Shown here piece after piece: positions 1 through 8,803 of a stretch of DNA of 64,000 nucleotides (the stretch's first letter is position 1; each line of letters opens with the position of its first letter). This stretch comes from a bacterium (GTDB lineage: Bacteria; Sysuimicrobiota; Sysuimicrobiia; Sysuimicrobiales; Segetimicrobiaceae). The DNA lies in NCBI GenBank assembly GCA_035307765.1, contig DATGHU010000016.1, forward strand, positions 36,382 through 100,381, read 5' to 3'. The position numbers were made by a program, and so were the translations under genes. Under the pieces are notes generated by a model that saw only the letters and a program-made list of their open reading frames with translations, did not search any database and had not been told where the DNA came from.

Positions 1-692
1 GCTTCCTCCGAGACGAAGAACGCCACCGCCGCGGCCACTTCTTCCGGTCGCCCGGTGCGGCCCATCGGAATATGATCGACGAACCGGGAACGCTGGTCCT
101 CCCGGAGCGTCGCCGTCAACCCGGCCTCAATGTACCCCGGGGAGACGACATTGGCCGTGATCCCGCGACCGGCCACCTCCTTGGCCACGGCCTTGGTAAA
201 CCCGATCACCGCGGCCTTGGCCGCGATGTAGTTCGCCTGCCCCGGGTTTCCGACCTCTGCCACGATCGAGCTGATATTGACGATCCGCCCGCGGCGCTGG
301 CGCAGCATATCGCGCAGCGCCGCGCGTGTGCAGTAGAACGTCGAGTGCAGGTTGACCGCCAGGATCTCGTGCCAGTCCTCGTCCCGCATGCGCACGAGGA
401 GCCCGTCGCGCGTCAGGCCGGCGTTGTTGACAAGGACATCCAACCGTCCCCGCCATTCCCCCGCCCCTTCGACCAGCCGCCGGCAGGCCTCCGCCGAGGT
501 GATCTCCGCCTGAAGGATCGTAGCACTGCTTCCCGCCTCCTCGACCAGGCGGCGGGTACGCTCGGCGCCCTCACTGTTGTGGCCGTAGTGCACCACGATC
601 CCCGCCCCTTCCCGGGCGAGCCGAACGGCCACCGCCGATCCGATCCCGCCGGACGCTCCGGTGACGAGCGCAACGTATTCCGGCAGGCTCAT
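1..692 (-). CDS. fabG: 3-oxoacyl-ACP reductase (partial, 3' end outside window)
   Basis: NADPH-dependent reduction of 3-oxoacyl-ACP in fatty acid elongation; a cytosolic short-chain dehydrogenase. About 230 residues are visible. The N-terminal glycine-rich cofactor loop reads VTGASGGIGSAVA, followed by the NNAG motif and the catalytic Ser (NISS) and YxxxK (YIAAK) residues. The ATG at 692 overlaps the fabD stop as ATGA, so translation is probably coupled. The gene continues past position 1, and only the last few residues should be missing given the usual length of about 245. Being last in a plsX-fabH-fabD-fabG series supports FabG over other short-chain dehydrogenases. Confidence 0.95.
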   Translation of the reverse strand, partial: MSLPEYVALVTGASGGIGSAVAVRLAREGAGIVVHYGHNSEGAERTRRLVEEAGSSATILQAEITSAEACRRLVEGAGEWRGRLDVLVNNAGLTRDGLLVRMRDEDWHEILAVNLHSTFYCTRAALRDMLRQRRGRIVNISSIVAEVGNPGQANYIAAKAAVIGFTKAVAKEVAGRGITANVVSPGYIEAGLTATLREDQRSRFVDHIPMGRTGRPEEVAAAVAFFVSEE

Positions 693-1666
693 CGGACCTG
701 GAGCCCGGCAAGGGCGACCGTCGCGTCATTGCGGGAGGCGGGGTCCTCGATGTGATAGGGAGCCGCCGCCACCGTCTTGCGGATCATGCCGCAGAGCGTC
801 GTACCTGGGCCGATCTCCACAAACTGCCGCACCCCCGTCTCCCAAATCGACCGGACCGACTGTTCCCAGAGCACGGGAGACGTCACCTGCGCGAGCAGCG
901 CCCGACGAATGTCGTCGACTTCCCGGATCGGGGTCGCCGACACGTTCGCCACCACGGGGATATTCGCGGCGCGGAAGGGCGTCCGCTCGAGGTCGGCGGC
1001 GAGCCGCTCGGCGGCCGGCCGCATCAGGCTCGTGTGAAACGGCGCGCTGACTGCGAGCTGGATGGTGCGCCGGGCCCCGCTGGCCTTGGCCGCGGCCGCG
1101 GCCTCCCTGACGGCACGGGCCTCTCCGCCGATGACGATCTGGCCGGGGCTGTTGAAGTTGGCCACCTCCACCACCCCGAGGTGGGCGTGCGCCGCGCACA
1201 GGGCCCGCGCCTGGTCCGCGGTAAGACCCATCACCGCGACCATCATCGTGTCCTGCCCGCCGGTCGCCTCCTCCATGTAGATGCCCCTGAGTCGGACCAA
1301 CCTGACCGCGTCCTCGAGCCGAAGCGCGCCGGCACACACCAGCGCCGTGTACTCACCCAGGCTCAATCCGGCGGCGATCTCCGGGGCGGCGGGAAACGTG
1401 GCCAGGCAGGCGAGGCTCGTGACCAGAATCGCGGGCTGCGTATTCGCGGTGGCGCGGAGCGCCTCCTCCGGGCCTTCGGTGCAGAGGCGCAGAACGTCGA
1501 AGCCGATCGCCGCGCTCGCCCGCTCGTACACCGCGCGGGCCTGGGGAAATTGCTCGGCGAGATCTCGCCCCATGCCCACGTACTGTGCTCCCTGCCCCGG
1601 GAACACCGCGGCGAACCCGGCCGGCGCCGTCGGGCTCAGCGGGCGCCCCCCCAGCGGATCGTGCAC
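689..1666 (-). CDS. fabD: malonyl-CoA:ACP transacylase
   Basis: Moves malonyl from CoA to acyl carrier protein to supply the extender unit of fatty acid synthesis. The N-terminal GQGAQ motif is at about residues 24-28. The nucleophile elbow is GLSLGEY with Ser at about residue 102; the usual GHSLGE histidine neighbour is Leu here. The catalytic His is in APFHT near residue 210. Length of 325 aa is slightly above the usual 310. The GTG start at 1666 overlaps fabH by 31 nt and has no clear ribosome binding site, so the true start could lie a few codons downstream. The stop overlaps fabG. Confidence 0.95.
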   Translation of the reverse strand: MHDPLGGRPLSPTAPAGFAAVFPGQGAQYVGMGRDLAEQFPQARAVYERASAAIGFDVLRLCTEGPEEALRATANTQPAILVTSLACLATFPAAPEIAAGLSLGEYTALVCAGALRLEDAVRLVRLRGIYMEEATGGQDTMMVAVMGLTADQARALCAAHAHLGVVEVANFNSPGQIVIGGEARAVREAAAAAKASGARRTIQLAVSAPFHTSLMRPAAERLAADLERTPFRAANIPVVANVSATPIREVDDIRRALLAQVTSPVLWEQSVRSIWETGVRQFVEIGPGTTLCGMIRKTVAAAPYHIEDPASRNDATVALAGLQVR

Positions 1667-2631
1667 GCGCCCCAGGTGAATCCACCACCGAACGTGACGA
1701 GGACCCCGAGCCGCCCCTCTTGGACCTGTCCGGCTTGGACCGCTTCGTAGAGCGCAACCGGCACGGACGCGGCCGAGGTATTCCCATACCGCTGAACGTT
1801 GACGAAAAACTTCTCGAGCGGCACGCGGAGGCGGCGGGCCGCGGATTCAATGATCCGGATGTTGGCTTGATGCGGGATCACGAAATCGACATCGGTCGGT
1901 TCGAGTTCGGCCCGCCGTAGGGCCTCCGCCGCCGCCTGCGGCAGCGCCCGCACCGCGAACTGGTACACCTCGGGGCCATTCATGGCGATGAAGTGCTCCC
2001 CCCGCTCGACCGTGTCGAACGACGCCGGTCGACGGCTGCCGCCGGCCGACAGGTAGAGCGCTCCCCCGCCGGACCCGTCCCCTCCCAAGCAGAAGGAGAG
2101 GAATCCCTGTCCCGGCCGGGCCGGGCGCAACACCGCCGCGCCGGCGCAGTCGCCGAAGAGCACGCACGTGGCGCGGTCCCGCCAGTTGGTGATCCGGGAG
2201 AGGGTCTCTGCGCCCACGACCAGGACGGTCTCCGCCTGGCCCGAGGCGATGGCGCCGTGCCCGACGCTCAGTCCGTAGACAAAGCTCGAGCAGGCCGCCG
2301 ACACATCGAGACACCCAACGGTACGGGCTCCCAGTCGTTTCTGCAGCAGACAGGCGACGCTGGGGAACATCGTGTCGGGGGTCGTGGTCCCCACGACGAT
2401 GTAGTCGACGTCCGTCGCTTTCAGGCCGGCCTGGTCGAGCGCCTCGCGCGCCGCGCCGTAGGCGAGATCGGAGGTGGCCTCCGTCTCCGCGGCGATCCTG
2501 CGCTCGGACACGCCGGTGCGCGACCGGATCCACTCGTCGGTGGTCTCGACCGTTTTCGCCAGCTCGTCGTTGGTCAAGATCCGTTCGGGAAGGTAGCGAC
2601 CCAGTCCGACGATCGTGGATCCCGTGTACAC
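1636..2631 (-). CDS. fabH: 3-oxoacyl-ACP synthase III
   Basis: Condenses an acyl-CoA starter with malonyl-ACP to begin fatty acid synthesis. The Cys-His-Asn triad is visible: Cys in SAACSSF (about residue 114 from this start), His in IPHQAN, Asn in YGNTSAAS. I chose the GTG at 2631 because AGGGAG lies 6 nt upstream and it gives 331 aa, the family norm. A longer reading frame begins at GTG 2694 and overlaps the plsX stop as GTGA, adding 21 charged residues not expected in FabH; that start cannot be excluded. The gene sits between plsX and fabD. Confidence 0.95.
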   Translation of the reverse strand: MYTGSTIVGLGRYLPERILTNDELAKTVETTDEWIRSRTGVSERRIAAETEATSDLAYGAAREALDQAGLKATDVDYIVVGTTTPDTMFPSVACLLQKRLGARTVGCLDVSAACSSFVYGLSVGHGAIASGQAETVLVVGAETLSRITNWRDRATCVLFGDCAGAAVLRPARPGQGFLSFCLGGDGSGGGALYLSAGGSRRPASFDTVERGEHFIAMNGPEVYQFAVRALPQAAAEALRRAELEPTDVDFVIPHQANIRIIESAARRLRVPLEKFFVNVQRYGNTSAASVPVALYEAVQAGQVQEGRLGVLVTFGGGFTWGACTIRWGGAR

Positions 2632-2690
2632 GGCGCGCTCCCTTGATCGGTCGTGTGCGCGATCCTCAGCGATGATTGCGCGGCGTGTTG

Positions 2691-3791
2691 TCACGCGTCG
2701 GCACGCGACCGCTGGGGGAGCGGAAGCTGTCCTTCCGGTTCTCTATCCCTCGGGGTGGTGGGGGCGGGTCCGGGCGACAGGTGCGAGAGCCGAGCGATGT
2801 CGGCGCGGATGGCTTCCACCATGCGGGAGTGGACGGAGTCCGCGGCGAGCGCGATCGAATTTCGAATCGCCTTGGCCTTGGAGCTGCCGTGGGTGATGAT
2901 GCAGATCCCGTTCACCCCAAGCAGCGGCGCGCCTCCGTATTCCGTGTAATCCATCCGCCGGGCCAGGGCCCGCAGGCGCGGGGTCGCCAGGAGCACGCCC
3001 AGCCGGACGAGGATCCCCCGGCTCAGCTCCTCGCGGAGGAGCGTGAAGATCCCCACCGCCAGGCCTTCGCCGAACTTCAAGAGGAGGTTGCCGACGAAAC
3101 CGTCGCAGACAGCCACATCGGCCGCTCCGCTGAAGAAGTCCCGGCCTTCAACGTTGCCGATGAAGTTGACGCCGGAGTGGCGCAGCAGATCCGCCGCCTG
3201 GATCACCGCCTCGTTCCCTTTGGTGTCCTCGGCGCCGTTGCTCATGAGCGCCAGGCGCGGCTCTGCGATTCCGAGCACCCGGTTCGCATAGACGCTGCCC
3301 ATGATCGCAAATTGGAGGAGGTGCTTGGGGCGGCAGTCTACATTCGCCCCAACATCGACCATGATGGCGCGGCCCCGTAAGGTGGGCAACACCGCGGCGA
3401 TCGCCGGGCGGTCGATCCCCTCAATGCGGCCGAGGGTGAGGAGCGCCGCGGCCATCGCCGCGCCGGTGTTCCCGGCGCTGACCACCGCATCGGCCTCGCC
3501 ACGCCGGAGTGCCTCCGCCGCGACGAGGATCGACGCCTGGCGCTTCCGCCGGAGCGCCATCGCCGGCGCCTCCGCCATGCCAATGACCTCGGGGGCGTCC
3601 AGCACCCGAATCGGCAGCCCCGATTCCGGGTTGACCGATGCGAGCTCCTCGCTGACCCGGCTTGTCGGGCCCACCAGGATGACCTCGACGCCCAACTCCC
3701 GGGCGGCGAGGACCGCCCCCCCGACGACCTCCCGAGGGGCGTAGTCGCCGCCCATCGCGTCGATCGCGACTCGCAGCCTCGCTCCCTCCAT
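2691..3791 (-). CDS. plsX: phosphate acyltransferase PlsX
   Basis: Converts acyl-ACP to acyl-phosphate, the donor for PlsY in membrane phospholipid synthesis. It begins LRVAIDAMGGDYAPRE, the family's N-terminal signature, and has the SAGNTGA and DVGANVD motifs. The ATG at 3791 gives 366 aa; the longer frame from 3848 runs into rpmF and adds non-conserved residues. The C-terminal tail of about 25 residues is proline-rich and longer than usual. The order rpmF-plsX-fabH is widespread in bacteria and links ribosome and membrane synthesis. Confidence 0.95.
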   Translation of the reverse strand: MEGARLRVAIDAMGGDYAPREVVGGAVLAARELGVEVILVGPTSRVSEELASVNPESGLPIRVLDAPEVIGMAEAPAMALRRKRQASILVAAEALRRGEADAVVSAGNTGAAMAAALLTLGRIEGIDRPAIAAVLPTLRGRAIMVDVGANVDCRPKHLLQFAIMGSVYANRVLGIAEPRLALMSNGAEDTKGNEAVIQAADLLRHSGVNFIGNVEGRDFFSGAADVAVCDGFVGNLLLKFGEGLAVGIFTLLREELSRGILVRLGVLLATPRLRALARRMDYTEYGGAPLLGVNGICIITHGSSKAKAIRNSIALAADSVHSRMVEAIRADIARLSHLSPGPAPTTPRDREPEGQLPLPQRSRADA

Positions 3792-3810
3792 CGGCGTCTC
3801 GGTCCGCTCC

Positions 3811-4011
3811 CTACCCGCCGGTTTTCTCCTCGGCGGGCTTGACCTCAATCACTTGCTTTCCCGCGTAATATCCGCACGCTGGACAGACCCGGTGGGGCGC
3901 CATCCGGGCATGGCACTGAGGACACTCCACCAGCGTCACCGGCTGTACCTTAAAGTGCGCGCGCCGGCTCGCCGTGCGCGCCTTGCTGAATCGCCGTTTT
4001 GTCAGTCCCAT
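3811..4011 (-). CDS. rpmF: 50S ribosomal protein L32
   Basis: A 66-residue ribosomal large-subunit protein. The basic N-terminus (MGLTKRRFSKARTASRRAH) is followed by a zinc ribbon with paired cysteines CPQC and CPAC, so this is the zinc-binding form. It lies 3 nt after the yceD stop and 19 nt before plsX, the canonical order. Shared transcription with lipid genes is inferred from the spacing and from the single strong promoter upstream of yceD. Confidence 0.96.
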   Translation of the reverse strand: MGLTKRRFSKARTASRRAHFKVQPVTLVECPQCHARMAPHRVCPACGYYAGKQVIEVKPAEEKTGG

Positions 4012-4014
4012 CCG

Positions 4015-4563
4015 TCACTCCTTCTCCGTCGTCGCCCCGCCCTTATGCACGGTCGCCCACTGCCGCAACACCTGAAGTCGCGGATCAACGGGATCCTCCG
4101 CACAGCCGCACGCGCCGGCGTTCAAGTCCGCGCCGCAGGTCGGACACAATCCCCGGCACCCCTCCCGGCACCTCGGCGCGAGGGGGAGGGCCAGAATGAG
4201 GTGCTGCCGGACGACCTCGGTCACGTCAATCGTATCATCGGGTCCGACCGGAGTCACAAAGTCGTCCGGACCCAACTCCGCCTCCACCGCTGCGGTGGCG
4301 GTCGCCGGACGGCCGAACTCTTCGGCGATGGAGAACTCGAGCGGCTGCTCGAATCGGACCAGGCACGCTCCGCACACGAGACTCAGTGCCGTTCGCACCC
4401 TTCCCGAGAGGCACACCGTCCGCCCGGTGCTGGCGACCGTGAGCGCCCCTTCGACGGGCCGCAGGAGCACCGCGTCCTCGGCAGGCGGCTCGCACGGCTC
4501 GGAGTACGCCAACGTCCGAACGGCGCCCCGATCAGCCAGCAGTTCGCCGATGTTAACCCGCAC
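4015..4563 (-). CDS. yceD: DUF177/YceD family protein
   Basis: A 182-aa member of the DUF177 family, encoded next to rpmF in most bacteria and implicated in 23S rRNA/large-subunit accumulation. It has the family's conserved C-terminal cysteine cluster (CREGCRGLCPTCG, then CGC), probably metal binding, and a CGAC pair in the middle. First gene of the operon: a GAGGTG ribosome binding site lies just ahead of the ATG at 4563, and a near-consensus promoter and structured leader precede it. Confidence 0.9.
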   Translation of the reverse strand: MRVNIGELLADRGAVRTLAYSEPCEPPAEDAVLLRPVEGALTVASTGRTVCLSGRVRTALSLVCGACLVRFEQPLEFSIAEEFGRPATATAAVEAELGPDDFVTPVGPDDTIDVTEVVRQHLILALPLAPRCREGCRGLCPTCGADLNAGACGCAEDPVDPRLQVLRQWATVHKGGATTEKE

Positions 4564-4579
4564 ATCGCCACCTCACGAC

Positions 4580-4628
4580 GTGTGCCCGGACGGCCTATCC
4601 CGCGAGGGGGGGTAACCGCCGGGCACAC
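4580..4628 (-). promoter_or_regulatory. 5'-terminal stem-loop in the yceD-rpmF-plsX leader
   Basis: The predicted transcript starts at about 4628 with GTGTGCCCGG (4628-4619), which pairs perfectly with CCGGGCACAC at 4589-4580. A further 3 bp (CGG/CCG) extends the stem above one bulged base, and the loop holds a run of seven C. The structure ends about 7 nt before the ribosome binding site. It could stabilise the mRNA or bind a regulator such as a ribosomal protein. Function is inference; the pairing is seen directly. Confidence 0.6.
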
Positions 4629-4634
4629 CGTCTG

Positions 4635-4664
4635 ATTATACGGACGCCGGTTCGGCGTTGTCAA
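4635..4664 (-). promoter_or_regulatory. sigma-70-type promoter of the yceD-rpmF-plsX-fab operon
   Basis: On the minus strand TTGACA (4664-4659) is followed after an 18-nt spacer by TATAAT (4640-4635). Both hexamers match consensus. The -35 box overlaps the last codons of the preceding coiled-coil gene. The expected start point is near 4628. Confidence 0.85.
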
Positions 4665-5203
4665 GAGACGGTAACTTTGCCGTTGTCGACCCGCGACGAG
4701 GTCTGCGCTTGCCCCCCGCTCCTAGCCCCGGTCCGCTCCGCGAGGACCGCCTTGCCGCGCTGCACCGTCGCGAGGATCCGTGCCACCTCGCGCTCCAGGC
4801 GCTCCAGGACGGTCAGCGCATAGAGGTCGGCGCCGCGTCGGGTCTCCTCCGCGTCTCGCACCGCCTGTTCCCGAATTTGCTGGAGTTGTTGCTCGGCGGC
4901 CCGGGCAAGCGTCCCGTCCTCGATCGCCCGGCGCGCGTGATCCTCGGCTTCGAGGACGATGCGCCGTGCTTCGTCCTGCGCGCGCCGCAGCACCGTCTCC
5001 GCTTCTGCCCCCACCGCCGCCGCTCGCTTGGCATCGGTGGACAGCGCCTCACGGAGGCGTTGCATCAACTGCTGAACTTCTTCGTCCCATGCGGCGCGGC
5101 GGCCCGGGGAAAACCGCGGCGGTCCCGCGGCCAGGAGCGCATCGAGGCGCTCCAGGCAATCTGGGATGGATGCGGGGATCGAGGATCGACCTGCCGTTGC
5201 CAT
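4661..5203 (-). CDS. coiled-coil protein of unknown function
   Basis: A 180-aa soluble protein, nearly all predicted alpha-helix, rich in Ala, Arg, Glu and Gln. Residues 50-160 have heptad-like spacing and recall ATP synthase b-subunit or DivIVA-type helices, but there is no N-terminal membrane anchor. I do not recognise a specific function. It starts 4 nt after the coaD stop, so it is likely cotranscribed with coaD and rsmD. Its stop overlaps the promoter of the next operon. Comparable small helical proteins occur beside coaD in some GC-rich bacteria. Confidence 0.75.
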   Translation of the reverse strand: MATAGRSSIPASIPDCLERLDALLAAGPPRFSPGRRAAWDEEVQQLMQRLREALSTDAKRAAAVGAEAETVLRRAQDEARRIVLEAEDHARRAIEDGTLARAAEQQLQQIREQAVRDAEETRRGADLYALTVLERLEREVARILATVQRGKAVLAERTGARSGGQAQTSSRVDNGKVTVS

Positions 5204-5207
5204 CTCG

Positions 5208-5711
5208 TCACCTCTTGCGTTGTGACCTCAACTTCTGACCGAGCCGTTTCTCCACATTCTGGGGAATGAGACCGGAGACCGATCCGCCGAACCGCGCCAC
5301 CTCCCGGATCAGCGTCGAACTCAGGTATGCGAATTCCGGAGCGGTCATCATAAAGACGGTTTCGATTTCGGGTCTCAGTCGTTTGTTCATCGCCGCCATC
5401 TTCAGTTCGTACTCGAAGTCCATCATTGCCCGCAGTCCCTTGACGATCACCGTCGCTCCCAGCCGCTCCGCGAACTCGACGGTCAGCCCTTGGAACTGCA
5501 TGACCTCGACGTCGGTCTGCTCCGCCGCGGCGCGGAGCATCGCCACGCGGTCGGCGACGCTAAACATCGGGTCTTTCTCTATGTTGGTCGCGACGCCCAC
5601 GACCACGCGGCGAAACATTCTGCGGGCCCGCTCGATGATGTCCAGGTGCCCGTTGTGCACCGGGTCGAAGCTGCCGGGATACAAGGCAATGGCGAGCCTG
5701 TTCTCCCTCAA
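5208..5711 (-). CDS. coaD: phosphopantetheine adenylyltransferase
   Basis: Transfers AMP from ATP to 4'-phosphopantetheine, the penultimate step of coenzyme A synthesis. The nucleotidyltransferase signature is intact: YPGSFDPVHNGH near the N-terminus and a C-terminal SSTLIRE motif. I chose the TTG at 5711: it overlaps the rsmD stop as TTGA, has GGAGGAAGG shortly upstream, and gives 167 aa (family about 160). The frame also opens at 5750 but that would add 13 unrelated residues inside rsmD. The rsmD-coaD pairing is very common. Confidence 0.95.
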   Translation of the reverse strand: MRENRLAIALYPGSFDPVHNGHLDIIERARRMFRRVVVGVATNIEKDPMFSVADRVAMLRAAAEQTDVEVMQFQGLTVEFAERLGATVIVKGLRAMMDFEYELKMAAMNKRLRPEIETVFMMTAPEFAYLSSTLIREVARFGGSVSGLIPQNVEKRLGQKLRSQRKR

Positions 5712-6268
5712 GGCCCTTCCTCCCTCTTCCCACCCCGCGCGTACGTCCAAAGCGCGGTTTCTCCGTACCGGACCGCCCGGAGGCGGGTGAGCCCCGCGAT
5801 CTCGCCCGGATCATCCCGCCAGTGGCCTTCGGCGATTGCCAGGCCGTCATCCGCCAGCACCGCCCCGGCGGCGATGCGTCTCAACGTCTTCGCCTGCAGC
5901 CCGAGCCCATACGGCGGGTCCAGGAAGATCAGGTCGAACTGCCGCTCCTGCGTGTCGAGCGCCTGCACCTCGGTCAGCACGTTGGCCCTGCGAACTTCGG
6001 CGTGGGGGACCGCCGCCAGGGACTCCCGGATCAAGGCGGCGTTGCGCGGATCGCGTTCGACGAAAACGACCAGGCTCGCCCCCCGTCTCAGCGCTTCAAT
6101 CCCAACCCGTCCGGTCCCTGCGAAGAGATCGAGCACGCGGGCGCCGGCGAGGCGCGGGGCGAGCGAATTGAAGAGCGCGCCCGTGACCTTGCTGGATGTC
6201 GGGCGGACGCCGTGCCCGCTCTTGACGTGCGCCCGGGTGCCGCGGGCCCTGCCGCCGCCGCTGCGCAC
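5708..6268 (-). CDS. rsmD: 16S rRNA (guanine-966-N2)-methyltransferase
   Basis: SAM-dependent methylation of G966 in 16S rRNA. A Rossmann methyltransferase: motif I is VLDLFAGTGRVGIEAL, and the N6/N2-amino methylase motif is FLDPPYG. The N-terminal region RPTSSKVTGALFN is typical of RsmD. The GTG at 6268 begins 3 nt after the recG stop; 186 aa matches the family. The coaD start overlaps its stop. Confidence 0.93.
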   Translation of the reverse strand: MRSGGGRARGTRAHVKSGHGVRPTSSKVTGALFNSLAPRLAGARVLDLFAGTGRVGIEALRRGASLVVFVERDPRNAALIRESLAAVPHAEVRRANVLTEVQALDTQERQFDLIFLDPPYGLGLQAKTLRRIAAGAVLADDGLAIAEGHWRDDPGEIAGLTRLRAVRYGETALWTYARGGKREEGP

Positions 6269-6271
6269 CCG

Positions 6272-8455
6272 TCAGCCGACCCGCACGTTCTCGACGCGGG
6301 CGCCGCCGAACCGTTGCTGGAGTGCTTCCGCCAGGGGGCGGTGCGCCGGTTCCCCGAGCGCGGGGTCGCTCCGGAGCAAGATCTCCGCATCTCGGCGGGC
6401 GCGCTCGAGCCAATCGTGGTCCCGAACGAGATCGGCGACCCGGAGCTCGGTGACGCCGTGTTGTCGGAGCATGGTCTGCCGGCGGTCGCCGAGGAGTTCG
6501 CCGGCCCCTCTGAGCTCAAGGTCCCGCTGGGCGATGCGGAACCCATCCCCCGTCTCCACCATCGCGGCGAGACGCGACGCGGCGATCGCGTCGTCGGCGG
6601 CGACATCGGCGACGAGGACGCAGACCGATTCGTGGGTTCCCCGTCCGACGCGCCCGCGGAGCTGGTGAAGTTGGGAAAGCCCGAAGCGGTCGGCGTCCTC
6701 GATCACCATCACCGTGGCGTTCGGGATGTCGATCCCAACCTCGATCACGGTGGTGGCGACGAGGACGGCGATCTCGCCATCCCGCATCGCGCGCATGGTC
6801 GCATCGCGCACTTCAATCTTCATCCGCCCGTGCAGCACGCCAACTCGAAGGCCGCGGAACACCTCCTGTTGCAGGCGGGATGCGAGCGCCGTGGCGGCCT
6901 CGGCCTGCAGCTTGTCGGATTCTTCGATCAACGGGCAAACGATGTAAGCTTGCCGCCCCGCCTCGACCTGCGAGCGGACGAACTCGTACACCCGCGGCCG
7001 ACTCGAGGTGGGGCGGGTGTAGGTCTTGATCGGCGACCGCCCCGGCGGGAGCTCATCGAGCGTCGAGACGTCCAGGTCGCCGTAGAGGGTGAGGGCGAGG
7101 GTGCGCGGGATCGGCGTCGCCGTCATCACGAGCACGTCCGGATGGTCGCCTTTCTTGCTCAGCGCCGCCCGCTGGGTGACCCCGAACCGATGCTGCTCGT
7201 CGACGACGACCAACCCCAACCGATGAAATTCCACTTCCTCCTCGATCAGGGCGTGGGTGCCGATGATGATGTCGGCACGTCCCTCCCGCGTCGCCTGGAA
7301 CGCCTCCAGGCGGGCCGCGCGCCCCAGGCCGCCCACCAGCAGGACGGTTGTGATCCCGAGGGGCTCAAGTAGGGTGTGGAGGGTCAGGTAGTGCTGCCCG
7401 GCCAAGATCTCCGTTGGAGCCATCAACGCCCCCTGCGCCCCCCCTCCCACACAGCGCAGCAGCGCGGTCGCGGCGATCAGGGTCTTCCCCGAGCCGACAT
7501 CGCCTTGGAGCAGCCGGTTCATCGGGTGGGACCGGTGGAGGTCTGCGCTGATCTCGTCGATCACCTGGCGCTGGGCCCGGGTGAGCGAGAACGGCAAGCC
7601 GGCGTGGAACCGGGTGATGAGCTCGGAGGCGTCCCCGTACTCGACGCTCCGCCGCTCGGCCGCCGCGGCGGCCTTCTGGCGGAGCAGCAGTAGTTCGAGG
7701 AGCAGCAGTTCCTCGTACACCAGCCGCCGGTGCGCCGCGGCCTGCGTGTCCTGGGTGTCCGGAAAGTGCGCCTGCCGCAGCGCGTCGGCGAGCGCGGGAA
7801 GGCGGTGGCGACGCCGAAGATCGTCCGGCAGCCATTCCGTGATCCGCGGGGCGGTGTCCTCGATCGCGTGGAGCACGATCGTCCGCAGGATCCGCTGGCT
7901 CAACCCCTCGGTGCCGCGATAGACGGGGACGATCCGCCCCACGTGCAGCGTCTCCTCACCATCCTCCAGGAGCTCGAACTCCGGGGCCGCCATCTGCACC
8001 TCCCCGCCCTGCCGCTGTACCCGTCCGTGCAGGACGATCCTGCGCCCCCGCAGCAGCTGGCGCGCGAGGTACGGCTGGTTGTACCAAACGGCATGGAGGA
8101 CGCCGGAGGTATCGACGATCGCGGCTTTGGTGATCGTGAGGCGCCGTCGCCGCGGCCGGAACTGGCGGATTTGGCCGATCGTGCCTTGAACGGTTTCCAC
8201 GGCGCCGTGCCGGAGGTCGTAGATGGCGCGGAGGTGACTGCGATCCTCGAGCCGCCGCGGGAGCGTGTAGAGCAGATCCCCCGCGGTGGCGATCCCTAAC
8301 CGCGCGAGCATTTGAGCGCGGCCCGGCCCCACGCCCCGCAGGTAGCGCACCGGGGTTCCCAGGTCGACGGCGGTGGGGGGGAAAGGGCTCGCCGTCATCT
8401 CCTGCGGGGAGCACACGGGAGGGGGCGCCGGCCGTGCTCTGCGCGAACTCACCAT
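6272..8455 (-). CDS. recG: ATP-dependent DNA helicase RecG
   Basis: Branch-migrating helicase for stalled forks and recombination intermediates. The order is an N-terminal wedge/OB domain (about residues 30-250), then a superfamily 2 helicase core with Walker [13 protein letters not shown] box (VVDEQHRFG), the ATPIPRT motif and the C-terminal QLRGRVGRG motif. The ATG at 8455 has AGAGGAGG 8 nt upstream, so I kept it over the internal ATG at 8398, whose purine run abuts the start. At 727 aa it is a normal length. Transcribed divergently from rpmB. Confidence 0.96.
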   Translation of the reverse strand: MVSSRRARPAPPPVCSPQEMTASPFPPTAVDLGTPVRYLRGVGPGRAQMLARLGIATAGDLLYTLPRRLEDRSHLRAIYDLRHGAVETVQGTIGQIRQFRPRRRRLTITKAAIVDTSGVLHAVWYNQPYLARQLLRGRRIVLHGRVQRQGGEVQMAAPEFELLEDGEETLHVGRIVPVYRGTEGLSQRILRTIVLHAIEDTAPRITEWLPDDLRRRHRLPALADALRQAHFPDTQDTQAAAHRRLVYEELLLLELLLLRQKAAAAAERRSVEYGDASELITRFHAGLPFSLTRAQRQVIDEISADLHRSHPMNRLLQGDVGSGKTLIAATALLRCVGGGAQGALMAPTEILAGQHYLTLHTLLEPLGITTVLLVGGLGRAARLEAFQATREGRADIIIGTHALIEEEVEFHRLGLVVVDEQHRFGVTQRAALSKKGDHPDVLVMTATPIPRTLALTLYGDLDVSTLDELPPGRSPIKTYTRPTSSRPRVYEFVRSQVEAGRQAYIVCPLIEESDKLQAEAATALASRLQQEVFRGLRVGVLHGRMKIEVRDATMRAMRDGEIAVLVATTVIEVGIDIPNATVMVIEDADRFGLSQLHQLRGRVGRGTHESVCVLVADVAADDAIAASRLAAMVETGDGFRIAQRDLELRGAGELLGDRRQTMLRQHGVTELRVADLVRDHDWLERARRDAEILLRSDPALGEPAHRPLAEALQQRFGGARVENVRVG

Positions 8456-8544
8456 GCCGCCCGCCTCCTCTGTCGCGCTGTCCGTTGCCCGGAGCGGGCC
8501 AGGCGGCGATCGCCTGCCACGCGGGCAATTCTACGCCCCGGGCG

Positions 8545-8573
8545 TTGTCCCTCCCCAAGGCGTGTGGTAGACT
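8545..8573 (+). promoter_or_regulatory. sigma-70-type promoter of rpmB
   Basis: TTGTCC (8545-8550), a 17-nt spacer, then TAGACT (8568-8573). It lies 34 nt ahead of the rpmB start, in the divergent gap with recG. The match is four of six bases at -35 and four of six at -10. Confidence 0.6.
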
Positions 8574-8607
8574 GCGGAGAGAGTTCGACCGGCGAAGGGA
8601 GACCGCG

Positions 8608-8799
8608 ATGGCACGGCGATGCGCGGTGTGCGGGAAGGAGCCGCGCACCGGCTACAGGGTGAGTCACTCGCACCACAAGACGAAGCGGAGGTTTGCCCCC
8701 AACCTGCAGAGCGTGCGCGCCGTGATCGACGGCGTGCGACGACGGGCCATGGTCTGCACCGCGTGTCTCAAGGGGAAGAAAGTGGTCCGGGTGGCCTGA
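8608..8799 (+). CDS. rpmB: 50S ribosomal protein L28
   Basis: A 63-residue large-subunit ribosomal protein. It has the zinc-binding cysteines CAVCG near the N-terminus and CTAC near the C-terminus, and the conserved segment [16 protein letters not shown]. An AAGGGAG ribosome binding site is about 7 nt before the ATG at 8608. It stands alone between recG (divergent) and hslO (convergent, 4 nt apart), with its own promoter. Confidence 0.96.
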   Translation: MARRCAVCGKEPRTGYRVSHSHHKTKRRFAPNLQSVRAVIDGVRRRAMVCTACLKGKKVVRVA

Positions 8800-8803
8800 T
8801 CGC

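Noticed and set aside
5490..7372. Long plus-strand frames of 392 and 516 aa opposite coaD, rsmD and recG
   Set aside because: No conserved motifs and shadow-like composition; the minus-strand genes are unequivocal.
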